A DNA stretch of 64,000 bases. Source: Leptolyngbya sp. PLA1 (GTDB taxonomy: Bacteria; Planctomycetota; Phycisphaerae; Phycisphaerales; UBA1924). A program made the position numbers and the translations under genes. The stretch lies in contig QWIH01000018.1 of assembly GCA_021405315.1 (NCBI GenBank), positions 1 to 64,000 of the forward strand, written 5' to 3'. Below are positions 42,296 through 51,157 of the stretch, in pieces; the stretch's first letter is position 1; every line of letters starts with the position of its first letter. A model generated the notes under the pieces. That model searched no databases. It was not told where the DNA came from and saw nothing but the letters and a program-made list of their open reading frames with translations.

Positions 42296-44725
42296 GTGAC
42301 CACAGCTCCGGCGCCGCGCGCTCTCACACGAATGGATGTGCTGTCCTTGGGGCGTACCTTGCCCCCGTGGGAGTTCCTCCCGATCGCCTTCGCCGCGATC
42401 CGGCAGGTCCCGGGGGATCACGCGGTGCGGCTGCTCGCCGCCGCGGCCTTCCTGAAGCTCGGGTTGCGGACCCCGGGGCTGGAGTTGCTTGCGGGGTTGC
42501 CTCCCGAGGCCGCGGAAGTGGCCGAGGCACGCAGCCTGGAGCGGGTGGCCCGGTCGCTGCCCGATGACGTGGTGCCAGGCGCGGAGTTGGTGCGAAATCA
42601 ACGCGCCAATCTGGAGGCGCTGGGGGCGAGAGCGCACGGGCTGGGGGGTTCGGAGGGGAGCGGGCAGCCCTCGGCGGCCTTGTGCGTCTGCCGTGCATCA
42701 GATGGAAACGTGGTGTGGCGATCCGGCCCGGGGAAGCCCTGGCAACTGGTTGGCGACTTTCTACGAGCCGCACGGGAGATCGGGCGGAAGGCGGAAGGCG
42801 CGGAGGTGGGAGCGCCGCTGTACCTCGAGGGCCTCATGCCTCCCTGGGTCGCGCACGACATGCTCTCGCGGCGCGGGCCCCAGCCGGACGGGTATTGCCC
42901 GCGCACCGTCCTTCTGCATCGGGACGCCGGTGAGTGCCTCCTCGCGCTTTCGTTGAAGGACATGTCCGCGGGGCTCCGTGAGCCGGGAGTTCACCTGTAC
43001 GCGGGCGAGGGCGCGACGCGTGCGTTGAGCGAGGATCTGGCGGCGAGGATCGACCTGGACGTGTCCGGCGCGGTGCTCGTGCTCGCGCCGCCCGCGACGC
43101 GGTGCCAGCCCGGCCTGCCCGAGGTCGTGCGGGCCGCGGAGGCCTCGCAGGCCGGAACGACGAAGGAACTGCGGGCGCGGGTGGATGCGGCGTATGGCCC
43201 GCGCGGCCGCGCGTGGTGGCGCGAGCGGTACGGGCGGGCTCTGAGGGGGGGCGAGCCTCTGCGCGTGCTGATTCCCACGAGCCGGTACACGACGTTTGTG
43301 CGGCACGCGGTCGAGGATCTCGCGCGGGCGCTGGAAGGCCGGGGTTGCGGGGTGCGGGTGCTGATGGAGCCGGATACGTCGAGCAAAGCGAGGGCGCCGG
43401 CGTTCCTTCGCGCCTTCGCGGAGTTTGACCCGGACCTGGTGGTGTTCCCGAACTACCCGAGGGCGATGTTTCCTGAACTGCTCCCGGCAAACGTGCCTCA
43501 CATCTGCTGGGTGCAGGACGCGATGCCCCACCTGTTCGACCGGCGGATGGGCGAGGCGCAGGGGCCGCTGGACTTCGTCGCCGGGTACGCGTTTGAGGAG
43601 CTGTTTGCATCACACGGGTACCCGCGCGAGCGGGCGTTGAGTCTGCCTCTCGCCGCGGACGACACGAAGTTCCATCCGGGGCCGGTGGCTGACCCGGAGC
43701 GGTACGCGTGCGAGATCGCCTACGTCAGCCATCAGTCGGAGACTCCCGAAGCGCAGCACGCGCGGCTGGCGCGGATGTTCGCCGAGAAGCTTGGCGTGCG
43801 GACCTCGCTGGAGACCTTGAGGCCGATCGTCGAGCGGGAGGCGCTCAAGCCCCTGAGCGATCTGCACCACGAGGTGATGCGGGACGTCGTGCGAGACACG
43901 CTGGCGGGGGAGCTTGGGCGAGAACCGGAGGACCGCCTGACCGACACGGTGCTCAAGGCCTACTGCCAACCTCACGCGGACAGGCTGCTCAGGCACCAGG
44001 CGCTGGCATGGGCGGCGGAGACATGCCGTCGGCGGGGGTGGAGGCTGCGGGTGTACGGGCGCGGGTGGGAGAGGCATCCGATGCTCGGAGAGTTCGCGGC
44101 GGGAGAGCTGGCGCACGGCGAGGCGCTGCGGGCGAGCTACCAGCAGGCCGGCGTTCACCTCCATGTCGCGGGTCAGTCGCTGGTGCATCAGCGGATTTTC
44201 GAGTGTGTGCTGTCGGGGGGTGTTCCGCTGTGCAGATTCCACGCGCCGGAGCGTTGGGGGCTCCTTGTGTGGCTGTTGAGACGGGCGCAGGAGGAGGGGG
44301 CGGTCATGCTCCGCGAGGCGCGGACACGGGGGATGCCCCGGGGCGGGTGGGTGCTCGAGCGGGAGGGCACGGCGGCGATGCGTGAAGCGGGCAGAATCTT
44401 CGGGTCGCTCGGGCTCGCCGCGGAGGTGCTGCCCGCTCCCGAGGGAGAGCCGGACAAGGTGGTGCTGGATTACAGCGTCGTCAACAACCCCGGGCTGGGG
44501 CGGGTGCCGATCGAGGAGTGGTCGGCGCATTGGGCCCTGGGCGGGCAGGCGGGGCTGTTCTTCCACGACCGGGAGTCGCTGGAGAGGCGGGTGGAAGCAG
44601 TGCTCAACGAGCCCGGCCGTCGCCGGGAGTTCAATCAAGTCGCGATGGGGAACGTCCGATCACACTACACGTACTCCTTCGTTGCGGAACGGATGATCGG
44701 TTTGGTCTCGGGGTCGCTGGGCTAA
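42296..44725 (+). CDS. CgeB-like glycosyltransferase with long N-terminal domain
   Basis: 809 residues from GTG 42296; ATG 42332 is an alternative. The N-terminal 320 residues have no clear family. From about 320 a GT-B fold starts (PLRVLIPTSRYTTFVRHAVEDLARAL), with LVVFPNYPRAMFPELLPANVPHICWVQDAMPHLFDRRMGE and the C-terminal VHLHVAGQSLVHQRIFECVLSGGVPL block of CgeB/GT1-like enzymes. It probably glycosylates a surface or spore-type polymer. Coupled to the next glycosyltransferase gene (3 bases). Confidence 0.7.
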   Translation: MTTAPAPRALTRMDVLSLGRTLPPWEFLPIAFAAIRQVPGDHAVRLLAAAAFLKLGLRTPGLELLAGLPPEAAEVAEARSLERVARSLPDDVVPGAELVRNQRANLEALGARAHGLGGSEGSGQPSAALCVCRASDGNVVWRSGPGKPWQLVGDFLRAAREIGRKAEGAEVGAPLYLEGLMPPWVAHDMLSRRGPQPDGYCPRTVLLHRDAGECLLALSLKDMSAGLREPGVHLYAGEGATRALSEDLAARIDLDVSGAVLVLAPPATRCQPGLPEVVRAAEASQAGTTKELRARVDAAYGPRGRAWWRERYGRALRGGEPLRVLIPTSRYTTFVRHAVEDLARALEGRGCGVRVLMEPDTSSKARAPAFLRAFAEFDPDLVVFPNYPRAMFPELLPANVPHICWVQDAMPHLFDRRMGEAQGPLDFVAGYAFEELFASHGYPRERALSLPLAADDTKFHPGPVADPERYACEIAYVSHQSETPEAQHARLARMFAEKLGVRTSLETLRPIVEREALKPLSDLHHEVMRDVVRDTLAGELGREPEDRLTDTVLKAYCQPHADRLLRHQALAWAAETCRRRGWRLRVYGRGWERHPMLGEFAAGELAHGEALRASYQQAGVHLHVAGQSLVHQRIFECVLSGGVPLCRFHAPERWGLLVWLLRRAQEEGAVMLREARTRGMPRGGWVLEREGTAAMREAGRIFGSLGLAAEVLPAPEGEPDKVVLDYSVVNNPGLGRVPIEEWSAHWALGGQAGLFFHDRESLERRVEAVLNEPGRRREFNQVAMGNVRSHYTYSFVAERMIGLVSGSLG

Positions 44726-44728
44726 CTC

Positions 44729-46048
44729 ATGACGAGCGACAACGACAGCCTGACGTACGTGATCGCGGCGCGCGACGCCGCGGCGACGATCGCGCAGACG
44801 CTCCGGAGCCTGGTCTGTCAGACCCGGCCCGACTGGCGGTGCGTGGTGATCGACGACGGGAGCACGGACCGTACGGCGACGGCGGCGCTGGAGGTGCAGG
44901 ACCCGCGGATTCGCGTGGAGGTCAGGCCTCCACGGGGAGTCGCGCACGCGCGCAACACGGGGTTTGCGATGTGCGCCACGCCCTTCGTGTGCTTCCTGGA
45001 TGCAGATGACGCGGTGGCACCCCAGCACGCGGCGTGCATGCTGGCGTCCATCGGCGCGGCGGCTGTCGTGGCCTGCGGGTTCCGGTACACGGATCCGATG
45101 CTGAACGACACGGGGTGGGAGCACACTCCCACGGACGGGGACGCAACCCTGGACGGGCTGTGCGAGATGAACCAGTTTGCGCTCGGGGGCCTGATCTTCA
45201 GGCGGGGGGCGCTGCGCGGGCTGTGTGAGCGCGCGCGGACGGGGGAGCTCGCGCTCTTCTCAACGCGCACGCACCATGAAGACTGGGAACTGCTCCTGAG
45301 GCTGACGGCGGCCGGTGCCGCCTGGGCTCCGGTGGTACGGGAGGCGCTCTACTCGTACCGGCTGCTGCCCGCTTCGCGCACGACGGACCTGCGCCCTCTG
45401 TGGAAGGACGGGCTCGAGCTCATCCAGCGGTTTCATCCCTCGGCGAGGGGCGGGGATGACGCGAGCCGACGCTGGAGCCTCCGCTCGCTTGCCAGGGCCG
45501 CGGTCGCCGGGCGGGAGGCGCTGTGCACCGAGATCCTCGCGATGGTGGGGCCGCTGGCACCCGCGGACGCGGACGTGCTGGCGGGCGCCATCCGTTGGAG
45601 CGTGAGGCGGCTGCAGACATCGAGGGACCCAGCGGCGGCCGGAGAGTTCCTGGGTTGGCGCGGAGCCGTCGCGCGTCGCCTGGGTGCCTCACCCGTGGCG
45701 ATCGAGGCGGCCCAACGCGGGTTTGACTCCTCGCGGGATTGGAGTTCGATCGCCCTGCGAAGCGTGGGACTGGTGAAGCCCGGCCAGACGCTGGTGATCT
45801 ATGGCATGGGCCGGAACGGGCGCGAAGTGCTGCGGGCCCTCCCGCGTGACCGCGTTCCGCTTGCGTTCGTGGACGACCGACACGGGGTGGAGTGCGATCT
45901 GCCGAGGGTCGCGCCCGCGGACCTGGGGCCTCAGCACGTCGTGCTCGTGACGCCGGACGCCCGGTCGCACATCCTTGCGGTGCTCGCACGCACCCGGGCG
46001 GGGTCCGTGCTGCTGCCCGAGCGCGTCGTTGCCGCGGCGGCGGCCTGA
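44729..46048 (+). CDS. GT2 glycosyltransferase fused to a C-terminal Rossmann-like module
   Basis: 439 residues. GT2 domain 1-230 with YVIAARDAAATIAQTL, CVVIDDGSTDRT, AHARNTGFAMC and the metal-binding LDADDAV. An intermediate helical segment is followed by a second module from about 340: QTLVIYGMGRNGREVLRALP has a G-x-G-x-x-G loop, and VVLVTPDARSHI follows. This tail resembles a nucleotide-binding fold. The protein follows the CgeB-like enzyme by 3 bases and probably acts on the same glycan. Confidence 0.75.
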   Translation: MTSDNDSLTYVIAARDAAATIAQTLRSLVCQTRPDWRCVVIDDGSTDRTATAALEVQDPRIRVEVRPPRGVAHARNTGFAMCATPFVCFLDADDAVAPQHAACMLASIGAAAVVACGFRYTDPMLNDTGWEHTPTDGDATLDGLCEMNQFALGGLIFRRGALRGLCERARTGELALFSTRTHHEDWELLLRLTAAGAAWAPVVREALYSYRLLPASRTTDLRPLWKDGLELIQRFHPSARGGDDASRRWSLRSLARAAVAGREALCTEILAMVGPLAPADADVLAGAIRWSVRRLQTSRDPAAAGEFLGWRGAVARRLGASPVAIEAAQRGFDSSRDWSSIALRSVGLVKPGQTLVIYGMGRNGREVLRALPRDRVPLAFVDDRHGVECDLPRVAPADLGPQHVVLVTPDARSHILAVLARTRAGSVLLPERVVAAAAA

Positions 46049-46102
46049 CCTCCCGGGCGGTTGCCCCTTGGCGGCGGCCCCCGGAGCGGGTACGCTGGCG
46101 GC

Positions 46103-48508
46103 ATGCCCGCGACACTCACACTTCTGGCGTTGAGCTGCGGCGTGATGGCGTTGAGTCCCGCGGGGCGATGGGCGCCCGCCGAGCCTCCGGTGGACATCGG
46201 CCCGGCGAACCCTACCTGCCCCGTCATGGAGGGCGAGGCTGTTGATCCGGAGGTCTTCACCGAGTACGAAGGGAAGCGGGTCTATCTGTGCTGCAAGAAG
46301 TGCCTGCGCGCTTTCACGGAGAACCCCGCGAAGTACGTGGGGAGGTTGCCCCAGTTCTCGCCGCCGGAGCCCGTGACGGCCGAGCCGTTCGTCGGGAGCC
46401 ATACCCAGCAGTTGGGCGCTGACGCGAGGGTGGCCGCGCGTCTGTTCGAGAGCAACGACCCGCAGGTGATGGCGATCCGGCGGCTGATCCGGTTGGGCGC
46501 CGTGCCACCGCCGGCGCCGCCGCCAGCGATCTACGGCCCCGCGTGGGTCCACAACGAGATCGATCGCTTTGTCGTCGGCGCGTGGGCGCAGGCGGGCCTT
46601 CCGGAGGCGGAGCGTCCGCCCCCCGTGTGCGATGATGCGACGTTTGCACGGCGCGTGTACCTGGATGTGATCGGCGTCGTGCCGACGCTGCCGGAACTGA
46701 GACGGTTTCTGGAGAGCACAAGCCCGGAGAAGCGGGCGACGCTCGTGGACGAGCTGCTGGCCCGCCACCAGGACTACGCGGATCACTGGACGCCGTTCTG
46801 GGAAGACGCGCTCGGGAGCACGAACGTCAACAACCAGGGGGGCGTGCCGGGGCGGGGGAGCTATCGCGCGTGGATCAACGAGTCATTTCGAACGAACAAG
46901 CCGTTCGACGTGTTCGCCGCGGAGCTGATCGACACCACGATGCCCGGTGCGCAGAAGCCGATGGTGGCGGAAGCCAACGGCCTGCGCACGCGTACGTCGT
47001 ACATCCTGAACGACACACACACGCGGACGCTCCAGTCCGCCGCGGCGGTGGGGCAGGTGTTCCTGGGCACCGCGATGAAGTGCGCGTCGTGCCACAATCA
47101 CTTCGAGAACGCCGAATGGCCCCAGGAGCGATTCCTGTCATTCGCCGGGATGTTTGCTCCCGCGGACCTGGAGGCGATCCGCTGCGAGGTGAAGTCCGGA
47201 CGGATAGTGGCGTCCGGTTTCCCGTTCGAGGTGCCCGGGGCGCCCGCGGAGGTGCCGGTGAACGAGGAGGAGCGGCTGAGGCGGGTGGCTGCCCTGATCA
47301 CCGACCCCGCGAACCCGCGGTTCTCGCGGTCCATCGTGAACCGGTTGTGGAAGCGGTACCTCGGGCTGGGGCTCGTGGAGCCCGCTGACGACGCGAGGGA
47401 GACCATCGACGCGAGCATGCCGGCGCTGCTCGACTGGATGGCGTACGACCTGGCGTCGCACGACTTTGATCTGAAGCGGACGATCCGGCTGATCCTGACC
47501 AGTCGCACGTACCAGTTGCGGTATGACCCGGCGCTCGAGGATCACCTGGATCTCGCGGCCCCCGGGGAGCCACGCTGGTTCAGGTCTCCCTCGCTGAGGA
47601 GGCTGACCGCGGAGCAGATGCTGGATAGCGCGGTGCGAATCGCACATCAGGGGCTTCCGAGCCGAGACCGCCTGTTCCGGCGGAACGTGTCGTCGTCGCT
47701 GACCCTCGCGCTGGGCCGACCGGCATCACGCAACGAAATCAGCACCGGGCGGCCGGACGCGCCCGCGGTCGTGCAACTGCTGGAACTGCTCAACGGTGAC
47801 GAGTTTGCGTCGTTGATCTATGAGTCGCCCTTGACAGCGGAATATGCGGGTGGGCACAGGGACCTCTTCCTCGCGGCGCTGGGACGGGAGCCTCTGCGGG
47901 CCGAACTGGACGCGGCGGAAGCGCACGCCCGCGCGCTCGCCCGGGCGGAGAGGGCGGAGTCGACGGAGCAGCATCTGTTCTTGCGAGGAACGCCCAAGCA
48001 CGGTCGGCTGAGCGGAACCTGGGCTTGGACCGAGGAGCACGCCCGCGAAGGGGAGCGAACGCACGTGCAGGTGACCGGCGGTGGGCCGGTGCAGCACTAC
48101 GTCCTCGGCCTCGACGAGGCGCCTGCGACATACGTGCGGGTGTGGGTGCGAACCGACCCCGCCGACCCGCCCCGGGAGTTGATGCTGCAGGTGCACTCCC
48201 GCGGGTGGGAGCATCGCGCGTTCTGGGGAGACGACGTGATCCCCTTCGGCAATCCGGGAACGACGTCGCGGCTGAGGCTGGGAGACCTGCCTCGAGCGGG
48301 AGAGTGGGTGCAACTCGAGGTCCGCGCTGATGCCATCGGACTGGGGACGAGGGACCGCATCGAGGGTTTCTCGTTTGACCAGGCCGGGGGACGGGTCTGG
48401 TGGGGGGCCGTTTCGCTGGTCCGGGCGCCGCCCTCGCCGGGGCAGACGGCGCGGGGCGACCTGCTGTGGGCGCTTCTTGCTTCACCGGAGTTTCAGTATG
48501 TCCACTAA
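46103..48508 (+). CDS. YHS-DUF1549-DUF1553 exported planctomycete protein
   Basis: 801 residues from ATG 46103. Signal peptide about 1-20, then a YHS-type domain (NPTCPVMEGEAVDPEVF ... GKRVYLCCKKC, about 34-80) with a likely metal-binding Cys set. DUF1549 follows with DATFARRVYLDVIGVVPTLPELRRFL, then a cytochrome-like CASCHNHFENAEW with Cys-x-x-Cys-His, a typical heme or metal site, and DUF1553 with SRSIVNRLWKRYLGLGLVEP. Such proteins are numerous in planctomycetes and paired with DUF1501 proteins. Their substrates are unknown, possibly polysaccharide breakdown or electron transfer. The stop overlaps the next start. Confidence 0.85.
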   Translation: MPATLTLLALSCGVMALSPAGRWAPAEPPVDIGPANPTCPVMEGEAVDPEVFTEYEGKRVYLCCKKCLRAFTENPAKYVGRLPQFSPPEPVTAEPFVGSHTQQLGADARVAARLFESNDPQVMAIRRLIRLGAVPPPAPPPAIYGPAWVHNEIDRFVVGAWAQAGLPEAERPPPVCDDATFARRVYLDVIGVVPTLPELRRFLESTSPEKRATLVDELLARHQDYADHWTPFWEDALGSTNVNNQGGVPGRGSYRAWINESFRTNKPFDVFAAELIDTTMPGAQKPMVAEANGLRTRTSYILNDTHTRTLQSAAAVGQVFLGTAMKCASCHNHFENAEWPQERFLSFAGMFAPADLEAIRCEVKSGRIVASGFPFEVPGAPAEVPVNEEERLRRVAALITDPANPRFSRSIVNRLWKRYLGLGLVEPADDARETIDASMPALLDWMAYDLASHDFDLKRTIRLILTSRTYQLRYDPALEDHLDLAAPGEPRWFRSPSLRRLTAEQMLDSAVRIAHQGLPSRDRLFRRNVSSSLTLALGRPASRNEISTGRPDAPAVVQLLELLNGDEFASLIYESPLTAEYAGGHRDLFLAALGREPLRAELDAAEAHARALARAERAESTEQHLFLRGTPKHGRLSGTWAWTEEHAREGERTHVQVTGGGPVQHYVLGLDEAPATYVRVWVRTDPADPPRELMLQVHSRGWEHRAFWGDDVIPFGNPGTTSRLRLGDLPRAGEWVQLEVRADAIGLGTRDRIEGFSFDQAGGRVWWGAVSLVRAPPSPGQTARGDLLWALLASPEFQYVH

Positions 48509-50012
48509 CGCCGCGGCGCAGGGGATGGAGCTTTGTTCGCGTGAGATGAGCCGTCGCGCCGTGCTGGGCGCCGGGCTCGCGGCGGGCGCGGGCCTGGTTC
48601 TGCCGCGTGGCGTGCTCGGGGCGCCGCTGTGGAGGCCCCGGGCACGAGCCGAGGCGTGCATCTTCATCTGGCTGCCAGGGGGCGTTGCGCAGACGGACAC
48701 CTTTGATCCGAAGGCTCACTCGCCGTTCGAGGCGGGGATGAAGGGGAGCGAACTGCTCGGAACGTGCCCGTCGATCCCGACGAAAGCGGACGGGGTTCGA
48801 TTCGGCGCGGGGTTGGAGGGCCTGGCGAGCGTGATGGACCGAGGTTGCGTGCTGAGGACGCTGACGAGCGACGCGGCATTCGGGGCCATTCATCTCAAGG
48901 CGCAGTACAACCTGATGACCGGGTACCTGTTCCCGGTGGGGGTCAAGGCCCCGAGCATCGGGGCCGTTGTGTCCCGGACGCTGGGTCGGCGGCACCCGCA
49001 GATTCCCGGGTACATCTACATCGGGCGCGACATCGACACCTCGGACGAGGAGCGCACGTTCATTGCGGAGTATCTGGGATCCGGGTTTTACGGTCTGGAG
49101 CACGCGCCGTTCATGATCCCGGAGCCCTCGCGCGGGCTCGCCACGCTCTCCGCCGCCGCGGGGATGGACGTGGCGAGGCTCGACCAGCGGCAGTCGCTCC
49201 TGCGCAGTCTGCACGGCATGAGCGATGAGCGGCTGCGAGACTCGCCGAAGGCGGCGGCGTACATGGCCCTCATGGCAGAGGCACGGGCGATGATGGACTC
49301 ACCCGTGAAGAAGGCGTTTGACTTCTCCGGGGAAAAGCCCGAGGTGCTCGCGGCGTACACGCCGGGGAGCACGGAGCCGGGGGGAGAAACGCTGCTGGAC
49401 CCTTCGTACGACCACTCCAACCGGTTCGGGCCGGGGCTGCTGCTGGCTCGCCGATTGGTCGAGGCCGGGGCGAGGTTCGTGCAGGTGGAGTACCAGTACG
49501 GCCCCTTCAAGGGCTTTGACATGCATGAGAACGGCGCCCGTCGCATGCGCGAGATGAAGCGTCAGATCGACGGGCCCATCACGAGGCTGGTGCTTGATCT
49601 CGAAGAGCGGGGCATGCTCGACACGACGCTGGTCGTGGTCGCCACCGAGTTCGGGCGGACCATCGCCAGCCAGCCCGCGGCGGGGGTCGAGCCCGACGGT
49701 GCTTCGGAGTCCCACTCGGGAGAGCACCTGGTCATCGCGAGCGAATCGATGTACGGCTTCCACGGTCACTTCAGCAGTTGCAAGAACATGCTCTTCTTCG
49801 GCGGGGGGTTCCGGCGGGGAATCGCCTACGGCACGACCGCCGACCGGCACCCGCTGCTGCCGGTGGAGCGCGCGGTGTCGCTCATTGACACCCACGCCAC
49901 GCTCTACGCGGCGATGGGCATCGCCCCCGACACGTCGTACGAGACCGAGGGACGACCCTTCTACGTGACCAAGGACGGCAAGGGCAAGCCGATCGCGGGC
50001 CTTCTCGCCTGA
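48498..50012 (+). CDS. DUF1501 (sulfatase/phosphatase-fold) exported protein
   Basis: 504 residues. The start at 48498 overlaps the stop of the DUF1549/DUF1553 gene by 11 bases. SRRAVLGAGLAAGAGLVLP is a twin-arginine signal. CIFIWLPGGVAQTDTFDPK is the standard opening of the mature DUF1501 fold, and TLVVVATEFGRTIASQPA with SGEHLVIASESMYGFHGHFS provides the alkaline-phosphatase-like metal residues (Glu, His). Partner protein of the preceding gene. The actual reaction is not known. Confidence 0.85.
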   Translation: MSTNAAAQGMELCSREMSRRAVLGAGLAAGAGLVLPRGVLGAPLWRPRARAEACIFIWLPGGVAQTDTFDPKAHSPFEAGMKGSELLGTCPSIPTKADGVRFGAGLEGLASVMDRGCVLRTLTSDAAFGAIHLKAQYNLMTGYLFPVGVKAPSIGAVVSRTLGRRHPQIPGYIYIGRDIDTSDEERTFIAEYLGSGFYGLEHAPFMIPEPSRGLATLSAAAGMDVARLDQRQSLLRSLHGMSDERLRDSPKAAAYMALMAEARAMMDSPVKKAFDFSGEKPEVLAAYTPGSTEPGGETLLDPSYDHSNRFGPGLLLARRLVEAGARFVQVEYQYGPFKGFDMHENGARRMREMKRQIDGPITRLVLDLEERGMLDTTLVVVATEFGRTIASQPAAGVEPDGASESHSGEHLVIASESMYGFHGHFSSCKNMLFFGGGFRRGIAYGTTADRHPLLPVERAVSLIDTHATLYAAMGIAPDTSYETEGRPFYVTKDGKGKPIAGLLA

Positions 50013-50014
50013 CG

Positions 50015-51157
50015 CTACTCCGCGAGCGGCGTGCCGAGCGAGGGCACCACGCGGAGCGCGGCGTCCCGGTAGAGCGCACGCAGCACGGATCGGTCGAGCG
50101 AGAGCCCCCGCAGCCGCGGGGCCGACATCGGGCCGTGGGTTGCGGGATCGACCATCGCGAGGTCCGGGTCCGCGATGGGACTCTCGCCGTCGTAGTCGCC
50201 CTCGAACATCGTGCGGAGTGCCCAATAACGGCTCGCGTACAGATCGAACGCCGCTTCGGGGCCGTCGGCGAGGTCGCCCATGGGGTGGGCCTTCTGCGCG
50301 GCGGTCTTGGGCGCGAGGTGCTCGTCGGTGCTCACGATGTCGCTCCCGAAGATCAGCCGTCCGCGCCAGCGGGTGAAGAACTCCACGACCCGGTCCGTGG
50401 GTTGGCGACCCAACTCGCGCACGACCCACTTTGTCGCGGAGGTGTCGAGGAAGAGGTTCTGGTGGGCCTCGAGCATGGAGGAAAGGAATGAAAGGTCCTC
50501 GGGCCATCCGCCCATGTGGGCCGCGACCCAGGGCACGGCGAAGCGGTCGAGCATGACGCGGAAACCCCGGTACTGGTCGAGCTTTGTGCCGTACTTCGAG
50601 GGGTTGCTGTATCGGGTGGCGAACCAGGTGTCCGGGTCGGCGATGTGGACCATGATGGACATGCCGAGTTGCTGGGCGAGGGCGGCGTGGCGGACGCGCC
50701 ACTCGCCGTCAAACTCGGCGAGGGACGCGAGATCATCCGGATGCGCGATATCGCGCAGGCGGGGAGCGTTCCAGAGCTTGATCATCTGTGCGCCGAATCG
50801 GTCGTGGAACTCCTGGATGTCATGGAGAAAGCCCTCGGTGAAGGAGCGGCGAGGGTCCTCGCTCCGGAAGTTCGGGAATGCGATGAACCGGACGCGGTCC
50901 CCGAGCACCCGTCGGACGGCATCCGCCTCGGGCAGGCGGACCATGCTGTGCACGCGTTCAACGCCGAAGGTGCGGGCCGCGTCGAGCCAGATCCGGGCGG
51001 CCTTCTCGCCCCCGGTGTGCGCGTGAAAATCGATGATGGGGCAGACCGGGGGCCCCAGCGAGCCCGCCTTCGTGCGATAATCCCACCCGAAGCGATTCGC
51101 GGCGGACGTTCGGGCGGCCTCCTCCGACGGGCCGGACTGCTGATGAGATGCCTCCAT
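50015..51157 (-). CDS. amidohydrolase-family (PF04909-type) metal-dependent hydrolase
   Basis: 380 residues. CPIIDFHAHTGGE near residue 39 gives the His-x-His metal site, SIMVHIADPDTWF and PWVAAHMGGWPEDLSFL the next His, and RLIFGSDIVSTDEHLAP the catalytic Asp of the TIM-barrel amidohydrolase 2 group. Substrates in this group are varied (decarboxylases and hydrolases). Convergent with the DUF1501 gene and divergent from a glycosyltransferase, sharing the tetranucleotide CATG for both starts. Confidence 0.8.
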   Translation of the reverse strand: MEASHQQSGPSEEAARTSAANRFGWDYRTKAGSLGPPVCPIIDFHAHTGGEKAARIWLDAARTFGVERVHSMVRLPEADAVRRVLGDRVRFIAFPNFRSEDPRRSFTEGFLHDIQEFHDRFGAQMIKLWNAPRLRDIAHPDDLASLAEFDGEWRVRHAALAQQLGMSIMVHIADPDTWFATRYSNPSKYGTKLDQYRGFRVMLDRFAVPWVAAHMGGWPEDLSFLSSMLEAHQNLFLDTSATKWVVRELGRQPTDRVVEFFTRWRGRLIFGSDIVSTDEHLAPKTAAQKAHPMGDLADGPEAAFDLYASRYWALRTMFEGDYDGESPIADPDLAMVDPATHGPMSAPRLRGLSLDRSVLRALYRDAALRVVPSLGTPLAE

